Shown piece after piece: positions 38,085 through 50,400 of a stretch of DNA of 64,000 nucleotides. Origin of the DNA: Selaginella tamariscina (taxonomy: Eukaryota > Streptophyta > Lycopodiopsida > Selaginellales > Selaginellaceae); assembly GCA_003024785.1 (NCBI GenBank), contig PUQB01000091.1:434001-498000 (forward strand). Direction: 5' to 3'. The first letter of the stretch is position 1, and every line of letters begins with the position of its first letter. The notes beneath the pieces are model-generated. The model did not search any database. It was given only the letters and a program-made list of their open reading frames with translations, and had not been told where the DNA came from. The translations under genes and the position numbers were made by a program.

Positions 38085-38420
38085 TTAAAACTTGATATCA
38101 TTAGTTAAGTTAGTTACTATATTTTAACAAGTCTTAACCTTACCAACATTAATTAATTATAAAAAATAATTATTTTTAAAGGTAGGGAGTGTCACTATGA
38201 CTTAACCTTTTAATTGAGTTGTGTGACTAACCTTAAATATAGTAGAAACAGGTTTGTTTAATGCATTTGGGTATTTAGTGATAATATGATTAAGTTTTGT
38301 TTAGTGCACTTAGGTATTTAATGATGGTTTGGCCAAGTGTCATTAAGTAATAATTAAGTTGGTTAAAATTAATAATAAAAATTAATTGCTGATGTCATAT
38401 ATAAAATTGTAACCGAGGAG
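38085..38420. repeat. Dispersed AT-rich repeat, copy B
   Basis: Collinear with 30265-30650, with an extra ATTAAGTTTTGTTTAGTGCA segment near 38291. Confidence 0.6.
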
Positions 38421-38999
38421 GGAACTCACACATTTCCGTACATTAGCGAACCGTTTAGTTAGAAACAAAATTATAAATTAACTTTTTAGTTTAAACCATG
38501 GTTTTTATTATTTAATCTTAATTTTTAATAATATATATATATTAATAATTTATATAATAAATAAATTAAAATGGTATTCATAAAATTAAAGAATATAAAA
38601 TTAAATTTATATGTTTAATTTAATTTAAAATCATTAAAAATTATTGAATACATTAATTAAAATTTATTGATTTAAAACATCTTGATTTATTTGATAATTT
38701 AAATTATAATTAAATCAAAATTATTAATTTCTTACTAAATCAATATAGTAAAGAACTATATTGAGATGACTAAATATGAAATAATCAAAGATCTTGTCAA
38801 AATATGATGGACGGATATGATTCGTTTTGAATATTCATAGAATCACATTTAATTCAACCAAAGGAACAGTTAGCAAATTGAACAAGCTTTTTAGGGCAGC
38901 AGGAGAGCGCGCAGAGCTTCTGGCGATGGCGGACGGGGACAGATTGGGGCATGGCGGCTGTGCAATCTCACATTATAGGTCAGCGTGTACAGAAATAGT

Positions 39000-39961
39000 A
39001 TGAGGAGAGGTCTCTCGTGGGCAGGAGGAAGGATTATGAACGCAGGCATGGCATTTTTCTATACAGCAGGATAAGGCAGTGGCCGCTATGGCGGCAGCTG
39101 GATGCAATCTTGTACAGCAGCAGCCATGGCAGCGCAGGGTAAATGTGGGATTCTCTGCGAAACGAACTGGATTTGAGTCTTTCTCTCTTAAATCGCTCTT
39201 TCAAATAAGCTCCAGTTCATGGATTAACAAGTCTGCGGTTTTCTCTAAGCTTCCCTTTAATGGCAGTCCAGATTTTGCCTCCAGAGGTATTTCTGTATAC
39301 TTATCTATGTAGAAATCCCCCCCTCTCTCTCTCTCACAGACACACACACACACACACACGAGACAAATTGTTATACAAACTATAAGACAGAAGTACACAA
39401 TATTTCACTATTGTATTCAGTTCATATATATGTGGTGAGTTGTATGATTAATATTTTTTGCTTCCTTTTATACTGGCTTAGAGTTTTCCAATGGGAGCGT
39501 TATGTTTAAGTTTGCGGATGTGGCAGCAGATTCATTAGAAGAGAAGACCGGTATTTCTGTTGACGAGATTTCTGCACAGAGTAGAGATTCCAACGATGAG
39601 AAGCCTCAGGTTGTAGTAATGAAATAAACATGTATTTTATGGAATATCAAGAGTACGTGGATTATGTTAGGAATGTACGAGCTCCAGTGACACGAAAGAG
39701 GCTTCCAAGGAGAGTGAGGTTCATAAAGCCAGGTTTGTATTTGCACACTTTCCATTATTCATATTATGTTTATGTACATGCACACACATATATGTGTATA
39801 TATGGTCGTTTTTTGTGTATGTTAGTATTTTGAATAATTTAATCCTTATTCTCCATCAGGGAAAGTGTTCTTCATCTCGATTATGCAGCTGCAATGCTTC
39901 CTCATCCGCAAAAGGTAAAATTACACACACATGCACACACACACCACACACACACACACAC

Positions 39962-39997
<36 letters not shown>

Positions 39998-41544
39998 GCT
40001 TAAATGTTAATGTTTAGGCTGCTAAAGGGGGTGAAGATGCTTATTTTATGGAAGGCACATGGATTGGAGTTGCAGACGGCGTGGGAGGTTGGGCTTATGA
40101 AGGTAAATGCATGTATAACATATGTGTATGTATCACATGTTATTATGTACATGAACACAGTACATATTGCATGGTACGCATTATATTTTTATATGTAAAG
40201 AAAGTTATATCTATCTACACCTATACACACACCTGTATATATATTCCTTATTATATAGGTGTTGATTCGGGATTGTATTCGCGGGAATTGATGCACCACT
40301 GCAAGGCCTTGGCAAGCAAAAGCCAAGGCAAACCCGAGCCAAAGCATATTCTTGTACAAGCAGCTTCTAGCACCAAGGCTGTTGGCTCTGCAACTGTGCT
40401 TGTTGCTGCGTTGTTCGACCAAGTACTCTCTCTCTCTCTCTGTGTGTGTGTGTCTCTCTCTAACTTTCATTGTGCAGACTCTTTATGCTGCAAACCTTGG
40501 AGATTCGGGTTTCATAGTTGTTCGGGATTGGGAGGTAGTAGCACGTTCGAATCCTATGCAGCACGAGTTCAATTCCTTTTCAAGTTGGTTGTGAAGGAAC
40601 CATCCTTCTAAAGCAGAGGTAAACTTATCTAGCCTTTCACATATAAGTAAACATGGCTAACCTTCAAAATACGACCTTGCAGTTTGATTAGTTTTAGTAT
40701 AAATCTACTTATCATATATATTATGAGAAACCGGTAGAACTAAATATGAGGGTGATTTATAAATTAAAGATTATGTGATCTCTCTCTCTTAAAGGTGGTT
40801 AATACTGATGGTTATGAGAAACCGGTAGAACTAAATATGAGGGTGATTTATAAATTAAAGATTATGTGATCTCTCTCTCTTAAAGGTGGTTAATACTGAT
40901 GGTTTGTAGACCTTTGAGGTGGCTGTTTGCAAAGGAGATATCATCGTGTTGGGAACAGACGGTCTCTTTGACAATTTTTACGGATCAAATTGTTACTCTT
41001 TTGAAAAGCACCGTGGGATCTGGCTCTGGAGTACAGGTAACTATATTCTAATGGAAAATAGTTACCTGTAAATACATAGATAAGAAATGTAATATATGTG
41101 CATTATGTTCATGTATACGTACGTTTTGTATGTAATTGATCTACTTCCAGTATACAATTATTTATATCAGATTGTGTGTGTGTAAGCTCAGTATTGTTGT
41201 ATAATCAAGAACTTATGGCTACTGATGTATATGCATATGTGCTTTTCGTAATGAAACATAGTAAAAGTACGTTATGATAGGCACGTAAACAAATTCAAAT
41301 TATATGTGAACACTTTAAACCATAACGTGTGTGTGTGTGTGTGTGTAGAGAGAGAGAGATGTGTTAAATTGGTGTATATTTTTGATAGGCGGCTGCGAGC
41401 AAGCTTGCGAGCAGTGCACAATCCGTTGGAGCGAACAAGGAGGCAGTGAGCCCATTTGGGAAGGCGGCATGGGAGGAGCGTAGATGGGCTTACCAAGGTG
41501 GTAAGCTTGATGATGTCACAACCGTGGTAGCGTTTGTAACTTGA
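39000..41544 (+). CDS. PTC7-type protein phosphatase 2C, copy A (several frameshifts)
   Basis: A metal-dependent Ser/Thr phosphatase of the plant PP2C group related to yeast PTC7, probably organellar. Exons: about 39000-39286, 39482-39609 (plus a short acidic exon to about 39731), 39860-39914, 40018-40102, 40259-40422, 40475 to about 40619, 40910-41036, 41389-41544. Motifs: GGEDAYF, VADGVGGWAYEG (metal Asp), SRELMHHCKALASKSQGKP, ATVLVAALFDQ, LYAANLGDSGF, KGDIIVLGTDGLFDN (metal Asp), LDDVTTVVAFVT. The N-terminus MRRGLSWAGGRIMN is basic and transit-like. One-base shifts occur near 39058, 40573, 40595 and 40980 relative to copy B or family conservation. It is either a consensus with errors or a recent pseudogene. 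Catalytic motifs are intact, unlike in copy B. Confidence 0.8.
40721..40902 (+). repeat. Perfect 91-bp tandem duplication in PP2C-A intron 6
   Basis: Bases 40721-40811 and 40812-40902 are identical by eye and lie just before the exon 7 acceptor. Copy B has only one partial version of this intron, so the duplication is recent and private to copy A. Confidence 0.95.
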
Positions 41545-41832
41545 ATGTGTTTTCTCTTTTATATTATTTATTTTTCCCTTCCATCTTCTTATTCTGTTTC
41601 ATTTTCCTGTTTATAAACATTATCTTCTATGAAACGAGGTAGCAGTTACTTTCAACCACAAGATATTACTATAGCCATCACTTATATCTATATGCATATA
41701 TTTGTATTTATATTGGCGTTATCTCAAGGAATAATAAGCCACACACACACACATATAATTTGTTTAAAGAATTGTTTTTATGTAATGTATATTATACAAT
41801 GGTATTTCTCTCTCTCTTACACACACACACAC

Positions 41833-41885
41833 ACCCCTTACGAGTCCACTTGAAAGAAGTTGACTAGTGAGTGTCTGTTTGGGTT
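41833..41885 (-). pseudogene. Short GH127 exon 8-like remnant upstream of the small gene, copy A
   Basis: ACGAGTCCACTTGAAAGAAG then GACTAGTGAGTG resembles GCGAGTCCATCTAAAGAGAT...GAGTAGTGAGTG in the arabinofuranosidase gene (44297-44385), with the middle deleted. A longer version precedes copy B of the small gene. Confidence 0.4.
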
Positions 41886-42038
41886 GCTTAAAGTAGGACT
41901 TAACTAAATGCTTTTTGGATATTTAATTATTAATTAAGTGGAAAACATGTTTTAATTATTTAAGTTTTCTAACCTGTTACTCTTCATCTCCCGCACTATC
42001 TGGTGGTTTATATAGCTGTTTTTCAGTCTATATAGAAA

Positions 42039-42613
42039 ATGGCAGAAGCTAATGAGGATGTGGATCCTTCAGGTCTTACCTCATCTTTTCTCACACAGCA
42101 AATACACACCGTCTGTGTATGTGTATGTGTGTCTGTGTGTGTGTCTCACACAATCACATGTTTGTTGATATTTGTACAGTGTTAACCTGGCGTTTGCGCT
42201 TTAATCCTGCGTATCCAGCCAATGCTCCGGATTACGAACACGTCACCGTGGGATCTATGGAGCATATTCCCTACCTTGTTCATCACTTGCATAACCTTAA
42301 CCCTCCGTTTCTCGTCCTTACTTACGTTAACGATGGTAAGTCTCGTAAATATTGAAAATAAATTTTTGAATTATAGATGCTGATTAAATATTAAATTCAG
42401 AAAATAAGTTTTAATATAGATGCTGCATTCACACTGTTGAGGATGACGTACTCAGCTGGAACTGGAATCGTACTGTTCAGACTTAATACACTTCGCGTGG
42501 TTATTGACCGGCTGTGGGGGAATAATAACTACCATGTCATCCTTAACTTGATTGACTTCGTGCGTAATGCCTGTTTTAACCAACACATGGGCCTAACCAT
42601 CGTCCCAGCTTAA
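42039..42613 (+). CDS. Unknown 127-aa protein, copy A (intact)
   Basis: Three exons, 42039-42072, 42180-42335 and 42420-42613 (TAA), join in phase with GT-AG introns and give 127 aa with no stop. The protein starts MAEANEDVDPS and contains WRLRFNPAYPANAPDYEHV, VGSMEHIPYLVHHLHNL, LVLTYVND, RMTYSAGTGIVLFRLNTL, DRLWGNNNYHVILNLIDF and ends MGLTIVPA. There is no signal peptide or membrane segment; it looks like a small alpha/beta cytosolic protein. I do not recognise the family. A second copy lies at 48.9 kb with the same three-exon structure, so this is a real duplicated gene. A TATATAG and CT-rich block lie just upstream. It converges on the arabinofuranosidase gene, whose restored stop is only 77 bp away. 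Confidence 0.75.
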
Positions 42614-42689
42614 CAACAATCTTAAACTTAATTAATCAAGTTTATTAGTGGGAAAATTATCTTATAATTACATATATTAACATTTTTTT

Positions 42690-45127
42690 TCACTTCATGT
42701 CAAAGTAGACAGTGTAATGTTCATCCTTATAAGCATTCAGGGGAAGAGCAAATACGACCTGTTTTCCGCCTCAGCAACGAAGCTCATTGGATGGTACTTA
42801 GCTAAACCCTTCTTAACCACGAAGCTAACTCCGTCGTTAAACTTCTCATCATCCTCGCTTAACTTACACTTAAGCTTAACCTTCTCCCTTAAACCTCCAA
42901 CATGCACGTAACAGCCCGGGATACCGGCTGCTTCAAATGAGACGCTATTCTCATCCCCATTCAAACCACTTACAATCTTGAAGACGTGGTTCCCGCTTCC
43001 CATAGAATCCCCCTTGTTTCCCATGTAATGTACCATTAAATCCCGATCTATCCCATCTTGGACTACGTAGCTCTTTGGTAAGTCCATGAGCTCCAGAGAG
43101 ACGAGCTTGCTAACCATGCTTTGCGTTGTATCATTAAAGCAACCGTCTTCCGTACCACCGCACCCGGTAACCGGTGGTACGACTCTAAACGTTGAGTAGT
43201 AATCAAAGTCCGTACCGGAAATCCTGTATATAAATGTATACGTGAGTATATGAACATGTGTGTACATATGCAATGGCTTACGTGCTCGTATTTGTGATCA
43301 AGGATGTTCCACTGGGATCGTGTCCGAGCACAGCTGTGTCTCCGAGTGACGAAGGACTGAAACTGTACAGCACGTCGTTGTTACTGGAATATACCGGGAG
43401 AATAAAAGATTGTGGTGAAGTGAAGCCCTCCGGTGGTGCCATTACGTAGTCACCACGACTCATTCCGGCTAGTAAGTACGGCCGAAGAATATAGCATTCA
43501 TAGAGGAATAGTCATCCCTATCGTCTCTTATGTGCTCTGTACGGATGGTGGCCGGGAACTCCAACTCAAGTTTATCTCCGGTTTGCCATATTCTCTTTAT
43601 CGATAAAAAGCTTCCTGTTAAAGGAAACGTGTGTTATTTTATGTGTGTGCGTGTGCGTGCGCGTGTGCATTACCTGGGGAGATGTGCTGAGACTCGAAGT
43701 TGAGTTTCGCTACGCAATCAACGGTGGTCCACGAAGGAATCCTCACATTCAAAGTTGCCTCTGCGCCAGTGGCGTTGACTTGGTCGTCGTTGACCAGCTC
43801 TATAGTGACACGTAACACTTGGTCGTCAGTGGTCAGCAGGCTGACTGTTTGTTTGACCTTGAGACCAACTGGGCTCCATTTGTACGTGCTTGAGACATAT
43901 TGGATTACGTACAGGCCTGGAATAGGATCCAAGGATTGACCAAAGTCCTGTGGTGGGTTGTAGTCAAAGTATATAGAGTCTCCCAGTTTTGCGAATGACT
44001 CAGTTCCTGTTTAACAAAAGATATATATATATTAATTAGCTATAAATTATTTAGTTAATTACCTGATCCTGTGCAGCACCAGAACGGGCCGAACGGAGTA
44101 CTCCATCCTTGGTCGCTCTCAGCCTTAGATGCTCCGGCACTCAACGGAAGCATATATAACATAACACCTGGTTCTTGTCCTCTTTGAATGGACATAATAC
44201 CATTAAGTATTGCACGCTCGTAGTAGTCAGCGTATTCCATCTAAATAATTCATTATAGTAAATAATAGTACACACACGCACACGCACGCACGCACCTTGC
44301 GAGTCCATCTAAAGAGATTCCGAGAAATCTTCAGCATGTTATAAGTGGAACACGTTTCTTCAGTCTGAGTAGTGAGTGAGGTAGCAAGTCTATTAGGATC
44401 ACTCCTGCAAAACAATGAATATCACTGTGTGTGTGTGCGTGTGTGCGTGTGTGTGAGAGAGAGAGAGAGTTAAGTACTTAGTTACCAGAATTCCTGAACA
44501 GAAGTTCCACCGGTGGCATATATGTGTGAAGCATTCACCATCTCCATAAAGTACTTGGACAAGTCCTGTGATAAAATGGTTTAATTAACTTGAAAGTTTA
44601 ACTAATTAAAATTCCTAACCTTGTATTTTTCATCCCCGAGGTATTCATATCTCATCTCAGCACCTACAATGATTGGTAGATGTGTATTCGCATGAAATCC
44701 AGATATACTATCACTCTATAGAATAAAAAAACATTAGTTAGTATTGAACATAACTAAATATATTTAATTATAGTGTTGTTTACCTCCATAGACAAAAGGC
44801 CTAGGAAACAAGGCTTGTCAAACAAATGAGCCAGTTTTAAGTGTTCAGGATCTCCCTGTAATAAGTACAAATAAATACACACACACACGCACGCACGCAC
44901 GCACTGTATACATACACTTATACGGTATAAGTTGTAAAGAACGTCGTTCATCCACCAAACTCTTCGTTTAATGCTTGATAATGTGACTCCACCGTATACT
45001 TCTTAATATAGTTGTTTATACGCTGCGAGAAATACTGTACCATCCAGAGAAGAACTCTGTAAGCTTTAGTATTACCGGCATGAACAAACTGATCCAGTAA
45101 ACCCGCCATTATCTACATTTAAACACA

Positions 45128-45167
<40 letters not shown>

Positions 45168-45984
45168 ATACGTGTATATACTTGCCTTGTGCATTGTGTA
45201 ATAAGGTGACCAAACAGGCTCCAGCTTCTCAAATCTATCAAACAGTTCGTCCGGAAAGGCAGAGAGATAACCGGTTCCGATCTTCTCCTGACACTCAGCT
45301 AGTGCATCGACAACGTAGTTCATGTTCTTGTATACGGTATCGTTCTTAGAATATGCCCATGCATATGCTGTAAAACTTAGATAATGACCCACAAAAATGG
45401 CCTCTTAACTCCTTGTCTGGCGCCTCCCAGCCTCCATACGGGTTCCCGGTGCGTCTAAACCCGCTTCAACCCGGAAGTTATGCACCAACTGATAATTATA
45501 ATATATAATGTTATACCAACCTATCAAATATATGTACCTTTCAGGATCGAACATGACAATATACTCAAAGTTGGTTTTCTGAGCGATGCCTTGAGGAGAC
45601 TCCGGATCGATTTGTACCTGGTGTAAGTATTAGTATTGTGTACATGAATACGATGTCTGACCTTGGACAAATGGGCTCCTTGGAGAAAGGCTGCCAAAGA
45701 TGCCGAGTTTTGCTCAGACAGATGCCGTCCGTTCTTGAAATATTCTGGAATATAACTGGCGTTCTTCATTGGCGGCCAGTGTAGTACGGAGGCAACGTGG
45801 CTGGAGAGGATTGGTTGTAGACCTCCCAGCTGTCCTGTCCGTGCATGAACTTGGAGACATTGGGAGTGATGGAATTCGTACACAAGTTAACCGGGTAGTT
45901 GTACGGATGGTCGGCACTGGCCGCTCCGTACAACGTCGTAAATAATACCAAGAGCTTGACTATGTGCGCCATGGAGAGGTTCAT
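42690..45984 (-). CDS. Beta-L-arabinofuranosidase, GH127 (DUF1680), secreted
   Basis: Removes beta-linked L-arabinofuranose from cell-wall or hydroxyproline-rich glycoproteins. Twelve exons: 45662-45984, 45538-45617, 45186-45488, 44924-45112, 44784-44855, 44620-44715, 44486-44565, 44296-44404, 44063-44240, 43674-44006, 43282-43614, 42690-43223. ATG 45984 starts a signal peptide (MAHIVKLLVLFTTLYGAASA). Family blocks: GHYLSFTAYAWAYS, ECQEKIGTGYLSAFP, PVWSPYYTMHKIMAGLLDQF, HLFDKPCFLGLL, FHANTHLPI, ATGGTSVQEFWSDP, EETCSTYNMLKISRNLFRWT, PFGPFWCCTGSGTESFAKLG (Cys pair and catalytic region). The C-terminus is an AbfB-like trefoil. Intron 3 has a GC donor (AAG/GCAAGT). Single-base shifts occur near 45775, 45488, 45450, 45385 (insertion), 44960, 43480 and 42738, often in homopolymers. 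If the last shift is real, the protein ends early at 42737. Confidence 0.9.
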
Positions 45985-46280
45985 TCGATCAGAAATGCCA
46001 GGGTTTTATATTACAAACAGATAGGATAAGGTCAGCTATTTTATTTTATTTTAATCTTAACTAGATAAGATAATTAATCTTGTATCTCATACCGATATGA
46101 ATATTCTTTATTATGTAGGTAAAGAGAAAATATACCTTCTTTTAACATTATTTTAATATAAAAATTTATATATTATAAATATTAAAATATAAGTACAAAG
46201 TAATATCAGTAAATATAAAATGTTTTATATAAAGAAGATAATATTTCTAAGCGAGAGAAATAAATAAATAGATAAACGAT

Positions 46281-46927
46281 TTAAGCTACAAGCGCTACCA
46301 CGGCTGTGACATCATCAACCTTCCCACGGCGCTCCTTCCATACCCCCCTCACACTGTTCACAAGCTTGCTCGCAGCCTCCTTCTCTCTCTCGTACACACA
46401 CACACATGTGTAGCCATAAGAGGTGTTATCCTCTAATGATCTTTATATTGAAAAAGACATACAAAATGTACGTATACATGTACATAATGCACATATTATT
46501 ATGTATTATATTATAAATTAAAGGAAAATAGTTACCTGTACTCCAGAGCCAGATCCCACGGTGCTTTTCAAAACAGTAATAATTTGCTTATATGAAAGAT
46601 TGTCAAAGAGGCCGTCTGTTCCCAACACGATGATATCTCCTTTGCAAACATCCACCTCATAGATCTACAAACAATCAGTACACCGGTTTCTCATAATATA
46701 TATGATAAGTAGAGTTATACTAAAACTAATCAAACTGCAAGGTCGTAATTATAAGTAAATAGATTACCTAAGGATGGTCTCCTTCACAACCAACTTGAAA
46801 GGGAAAATTAAGCTCGTGCCACATGGGACGCGAATCTCTTTCTAACCACCAATCCCGAAAAACCATGAAACGCGAGTCTCCAATGTTTGCAGCATAAAGA
46901 GTCTGCACAATGAAAGTTAGAAAGTTA

Positions 46928-46968
<41 letters not shown>

Positions 46969-48200
46969 TACTTGATCAAACAACGCAGCAACGAGCACAG
47001 TTGCAGAGCCAACAGCCTTGGTGCTAAAAGCTGCTTGTCCAAGAATACGCTTCGGCTCGGGTTTTCCTTGGCTTTTGCTTGCCAAGGCCTTGCAGTGGAG
47101 CATCAATTCCCGCGAATACAATCCCGGATCAACACCTATACACAGGGGTATGACTTTGTTTGCATATAAAAATATATGCAATATATACTGCATTAAATTA
47201 GATAAAGCGAAGTGTTCATGTATGTAATAACATGTGATACATTCACACAAACATATGCTATTAAATGCATTTACCTTCTTCACCCCAGCTTCCCACAACT
47301 CCCATCCATGCGCCTTCTATAAAATAAGCATCTAGCAGCCTGAAGATTAACACTATAAGCATGTGTGTGTGTGTGTGTGTAGTTTAACCTTTGCCGGATG
47401 AGGAAACATTGCAACACCTTCCCTGATGGAAATTAAGGATTAAATTATTCAAAATACTAACACACACAAAGGCGACCATATACACACATGTGTGTGCATG
47501 TGATGAATAATAAAAGTGTGGAAATACAAACCTGGCTTTGTGATCCTCACTCTCCTTGTGAGCCTCTTCCGTGTCACTGGAGCTCTTACATTCTTCCGTG
47601 TCACTGGAGCTCGTAGCGTACTCTTGATATTCCATAAAATACATTCTTTAACATGTTTATTTCATTACTGGGGCCTGGGGCTTCTCATCGTTGGTATCTC
47701 TACTCTCGTCAACAGCAATACCGGTCTTCTCTTCCAATGAATCTTCTGATTTAAACATAACGCTCCCATTGGAAAACTCTAAGCCAGTATAAAAGGAATA
47801 TTAATCATATAACTCACCATATATATATATATATGAACAGTACATTCATGATATGAATGAATACAATAGTGAAATATGTGTACTTTGTAGTTTGTATAAC
47901 GATTTGTCTCGTGTGTGAGAGAGAGATTCTGTATAGATAAGTAACACAAATACCTCTGGAGGCAAAATCTAGGCTGCCATGGAAGGGAAGCTTAATCCAT
48001 GCACTGGAGCTTCTTTGACAGAGAGATTTAAGAGAGAAGGACTCAAACCCAGTTCGTTTCGAAGAGAAACCGACATTTGCCCTGCGCTGCACAAGATTGC
48101 ATTCAGCTGCCGCCACAGCGGTCACTGAACTATCCTGCTGTATACAAACTGCGTTCATAATCCTTCCTTCTGCCCACGAGAGAGCTCTCCTCATACTCAT
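46281..48200 (-). pseudogene. PTC7-type protein phosphatase 2C, copy B (broken)
   Basis: Same exon plan as copy A on the opposite strand: 47954-48200, about 47675-47778, 47532-47635, 47389-47422, 47275-47339, 46972-47135, 46768-46902, 46536-46664, 46281-46376. The start MSMRRALSWAEGRIMNAV is clean. Damage is real rather than single-base. Exon 4 has lost the GGE of GGEDAYF and the whole ADGVGGWAY segment, with its metal-binding Asp. Exon 6 ends with an in-frame TAG where copy A has GAG. The last exon lacks the part encoding AQSVGANKEAVSPFGKAA. KGDIIVLGTDGLFDN remains in exon 7. The protein could not be an active phosphatase. The homology with copy A extends at least 250 bp upstream. Confidence 0.85.
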
Positions 48201-48630
48201 ACTACAAACAAAAAAAACTTGTAGGTTTATAAAGACAACCTAATATGGTAAGTAAAGAATATACATTTCATTATATACATATTCAAAACGAATCGTATCC
48301 GCGTATTTTACATGTTGTTGTCTAAACCGTAGATCTTAAAACATGATAGCCCTGAAATGTAATTTAAACTTTCACGTATTTTCACACTTTCTTAAAGAAA
48401 TATTATTTAGCTTAATATATTATGTAGAAAATATACAATAGATGTAGTATAATTGTATTAAATATATTATTATTGTGTTAGTATCGATGCATATATTCCA
48501 CAGTTATTAAATCTTCATCTCACATACATAATGTCTAATCTATAAACAACAATAGTATGATGCACACTATAATGTAGTCGGACACCATAGACACACAAGC
48601 GTGTCTCTCTCTCACACACGCACACACCCA

Positions 48631-48725
48631 CACACGCCTAAAGAGGTTCGAACCATGCTACAAGTTGAACAGTTACCTTATTATGACTAGTGAGTGCCTG
48701 TTTGGATTGCTCCTCCAAAACATCA
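48631..48725 (-). pseudogene. Copy of GH127 exon 8 with its splice acceptor, upstream of the small gene copy B
   Basis: CTAAAGAGGTTCG, ATGCTACAAGTTGAACAG, GACTAGTGAGTG and GGATTGCTCCTCCAAAACA align collinearly with CTAAAGAGATTCC, ATGTTATAAGTGGAACAC, GAGTAGTGAGTG and GGATCACTCCTGCAAAACA at 44303-44413. Those bases are exon 8 and its 3' splice site in the arabinofuranosidase gene. CA repeats precede both, so the neighbouring intron was copied too. Confidence 0.6.
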
Positions 48726-48925
48726 AAACCTAAATATATAATGAAATTTCTTAAATTTAAGTCCAACTTAAAGCTTGTGTTTACAGGACTTATCTAAACT
48801 CAGATATTTAATTAAGTGGAAAACAATTAAATATTTTAATTAATTAATTAATTATTAGCCTGTTACTCTTCATCTCCCACACTATCTAGGTGTTTTATCT
48901 AGGTGTTTCTTAGTCTATTTAGAAA

Positions 48926-49515
48926 ATGGCAGAAGCAAATGAAGACGTGGGACATAACCAAAATCCTCCAGGTACTCTTTCCCTTGCTTGGCTCATCCTT
49001 TACACTCTGTACGTGCGTGCGTGCGTGCGTGTGTGAGGAAAGAGAGAGGGAGAGACAGAGGGAGTATCACACAATCGACATGTTTGTTAATATGGTATTT
49101 AGGGTCAAACTGGCGTTTGCGATATAATCCTGCGTATCCAGCCAGCGCTCCAGATGACCAACACGTCACCGTGAGATCCATGGAGCATATTCCCCACCTT
49201 GTTCATCACCTGCAGAGCCTTTACCCTATGATTCACCTCACTTACAACAATGAAGGTAATAAAATCAAGTAGCAGGCTTTTATAAATTCAGAAGAGAGAA
49301 AGGAAAAACTTGTTAATATAATAAATAACAGGTGTAATCACACTGTTGAGGGTGACGTACTCAGGTGGAATCGTAGTGTTCAGAGTTACTACACTTCGCC
49401 TGGTTGTTGAAGAGCTTTGGGGAATAATAGCTACGGTGTCATCCATCTGCTGATTAACTTCGTGCGTGGTGCCTGTTCCAACCAAAGCATGGGCCTAAGC
49501 ATTGTCCCAGCTTGA
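48926..49515 (+). CDS. Unknown 127-aa-type protein, copy B (one frameshift)
   Basis: Exons 48926-48971, 49103-49255 and about 49332-49515 match copy A: MAEANEDVGHNQNPP, WRLRYNPAYPASAPDDQHV, RSMEHIPHLVHHLQSL, RVTYSGGIVVFRVTTLRLV, EELWG. At about 49420 the G run is one base shorter than in copy A (GGGG against GGGGG), which moves the frame to an early stop (TGA near 49452). Without that shift the frame would run to TGA 49513-49515, ending MGLSIVPA as in copy A. The preserved downstream sequence suggests a consensus error or a very recent loss. Confidence 0.65.
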
Positions 49516-50400
49516 GAAAATGTTCTCTGCTAATATTTTCAATCAAAGTCTTTTAGATTAGAGAGAGAGTTTTGTTGTTATTGTTCAAACATTGTGTATA
49601 CCGAAGTCTCTTGCATTAAGTTAGATAATATAATCCTTGTCCTTAATGCGCAAAATGGGTTAAAAAATATGAGTGTAATAATAGTATCCAAAACAGTGTG
49701 ATAATTCTTATTAAGTGTAACTTTAAACCATTTGGAACAAGATCCATGGATTTCTAATCTCATTGTAATCACACCCATGCGTACTCCTTGAATGAACGGG
49801 TGTGTAATTGTTTTGCACAGACTAATGGATGAAATCTCCAAGGGAGTGAATGAGATGCTGTTTTTACCTCAATAAAGGCTGTGCTCTTTCTAAATATTAA
49901 TTGAACAAATAAAGGTAGAGAAATGGTGTAGTGTTATTTTAGCTGGAACAAAGGTAAAATCATATGGAAATTGTATTGATATACAGAAATATATTATGTA
50001 TTTTATTAGGTTTTAGCGATTTAAATTTGACACACATAAGTAAAAATACTAATATATAATGATTTTAAACTTAGTTTTACATAGCAATTTCAAACTTAAA
50101 AAAACGAATATGTATTTTTTTTTTAAAAACTATATAGTACACAATTTAATTTAAAATACTATATTAAATGCATTACATTATACATTGTATTGATTAAAAT
50201 CACATTACAAACTTTAAAATTAAATTTATAAATTTAATTAATCTAAAATTTAAAATCATAGTGGGAGTTCATATTCAAATATAATTCACACTAATAATTT
50301 AAACATTAAAATCAAAATATATATGAATTTATAAACTTACATTTGATAATAATAATAATAATAATATTGTTAAATGATGTGATGAATTCACTTTGTTATA
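49516..50400. other. AT-rich intergenic DNA
   Basis: No gene seen. An (ATA/AAT)n tract lies at 50348-50366. Confidence 0.7.
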
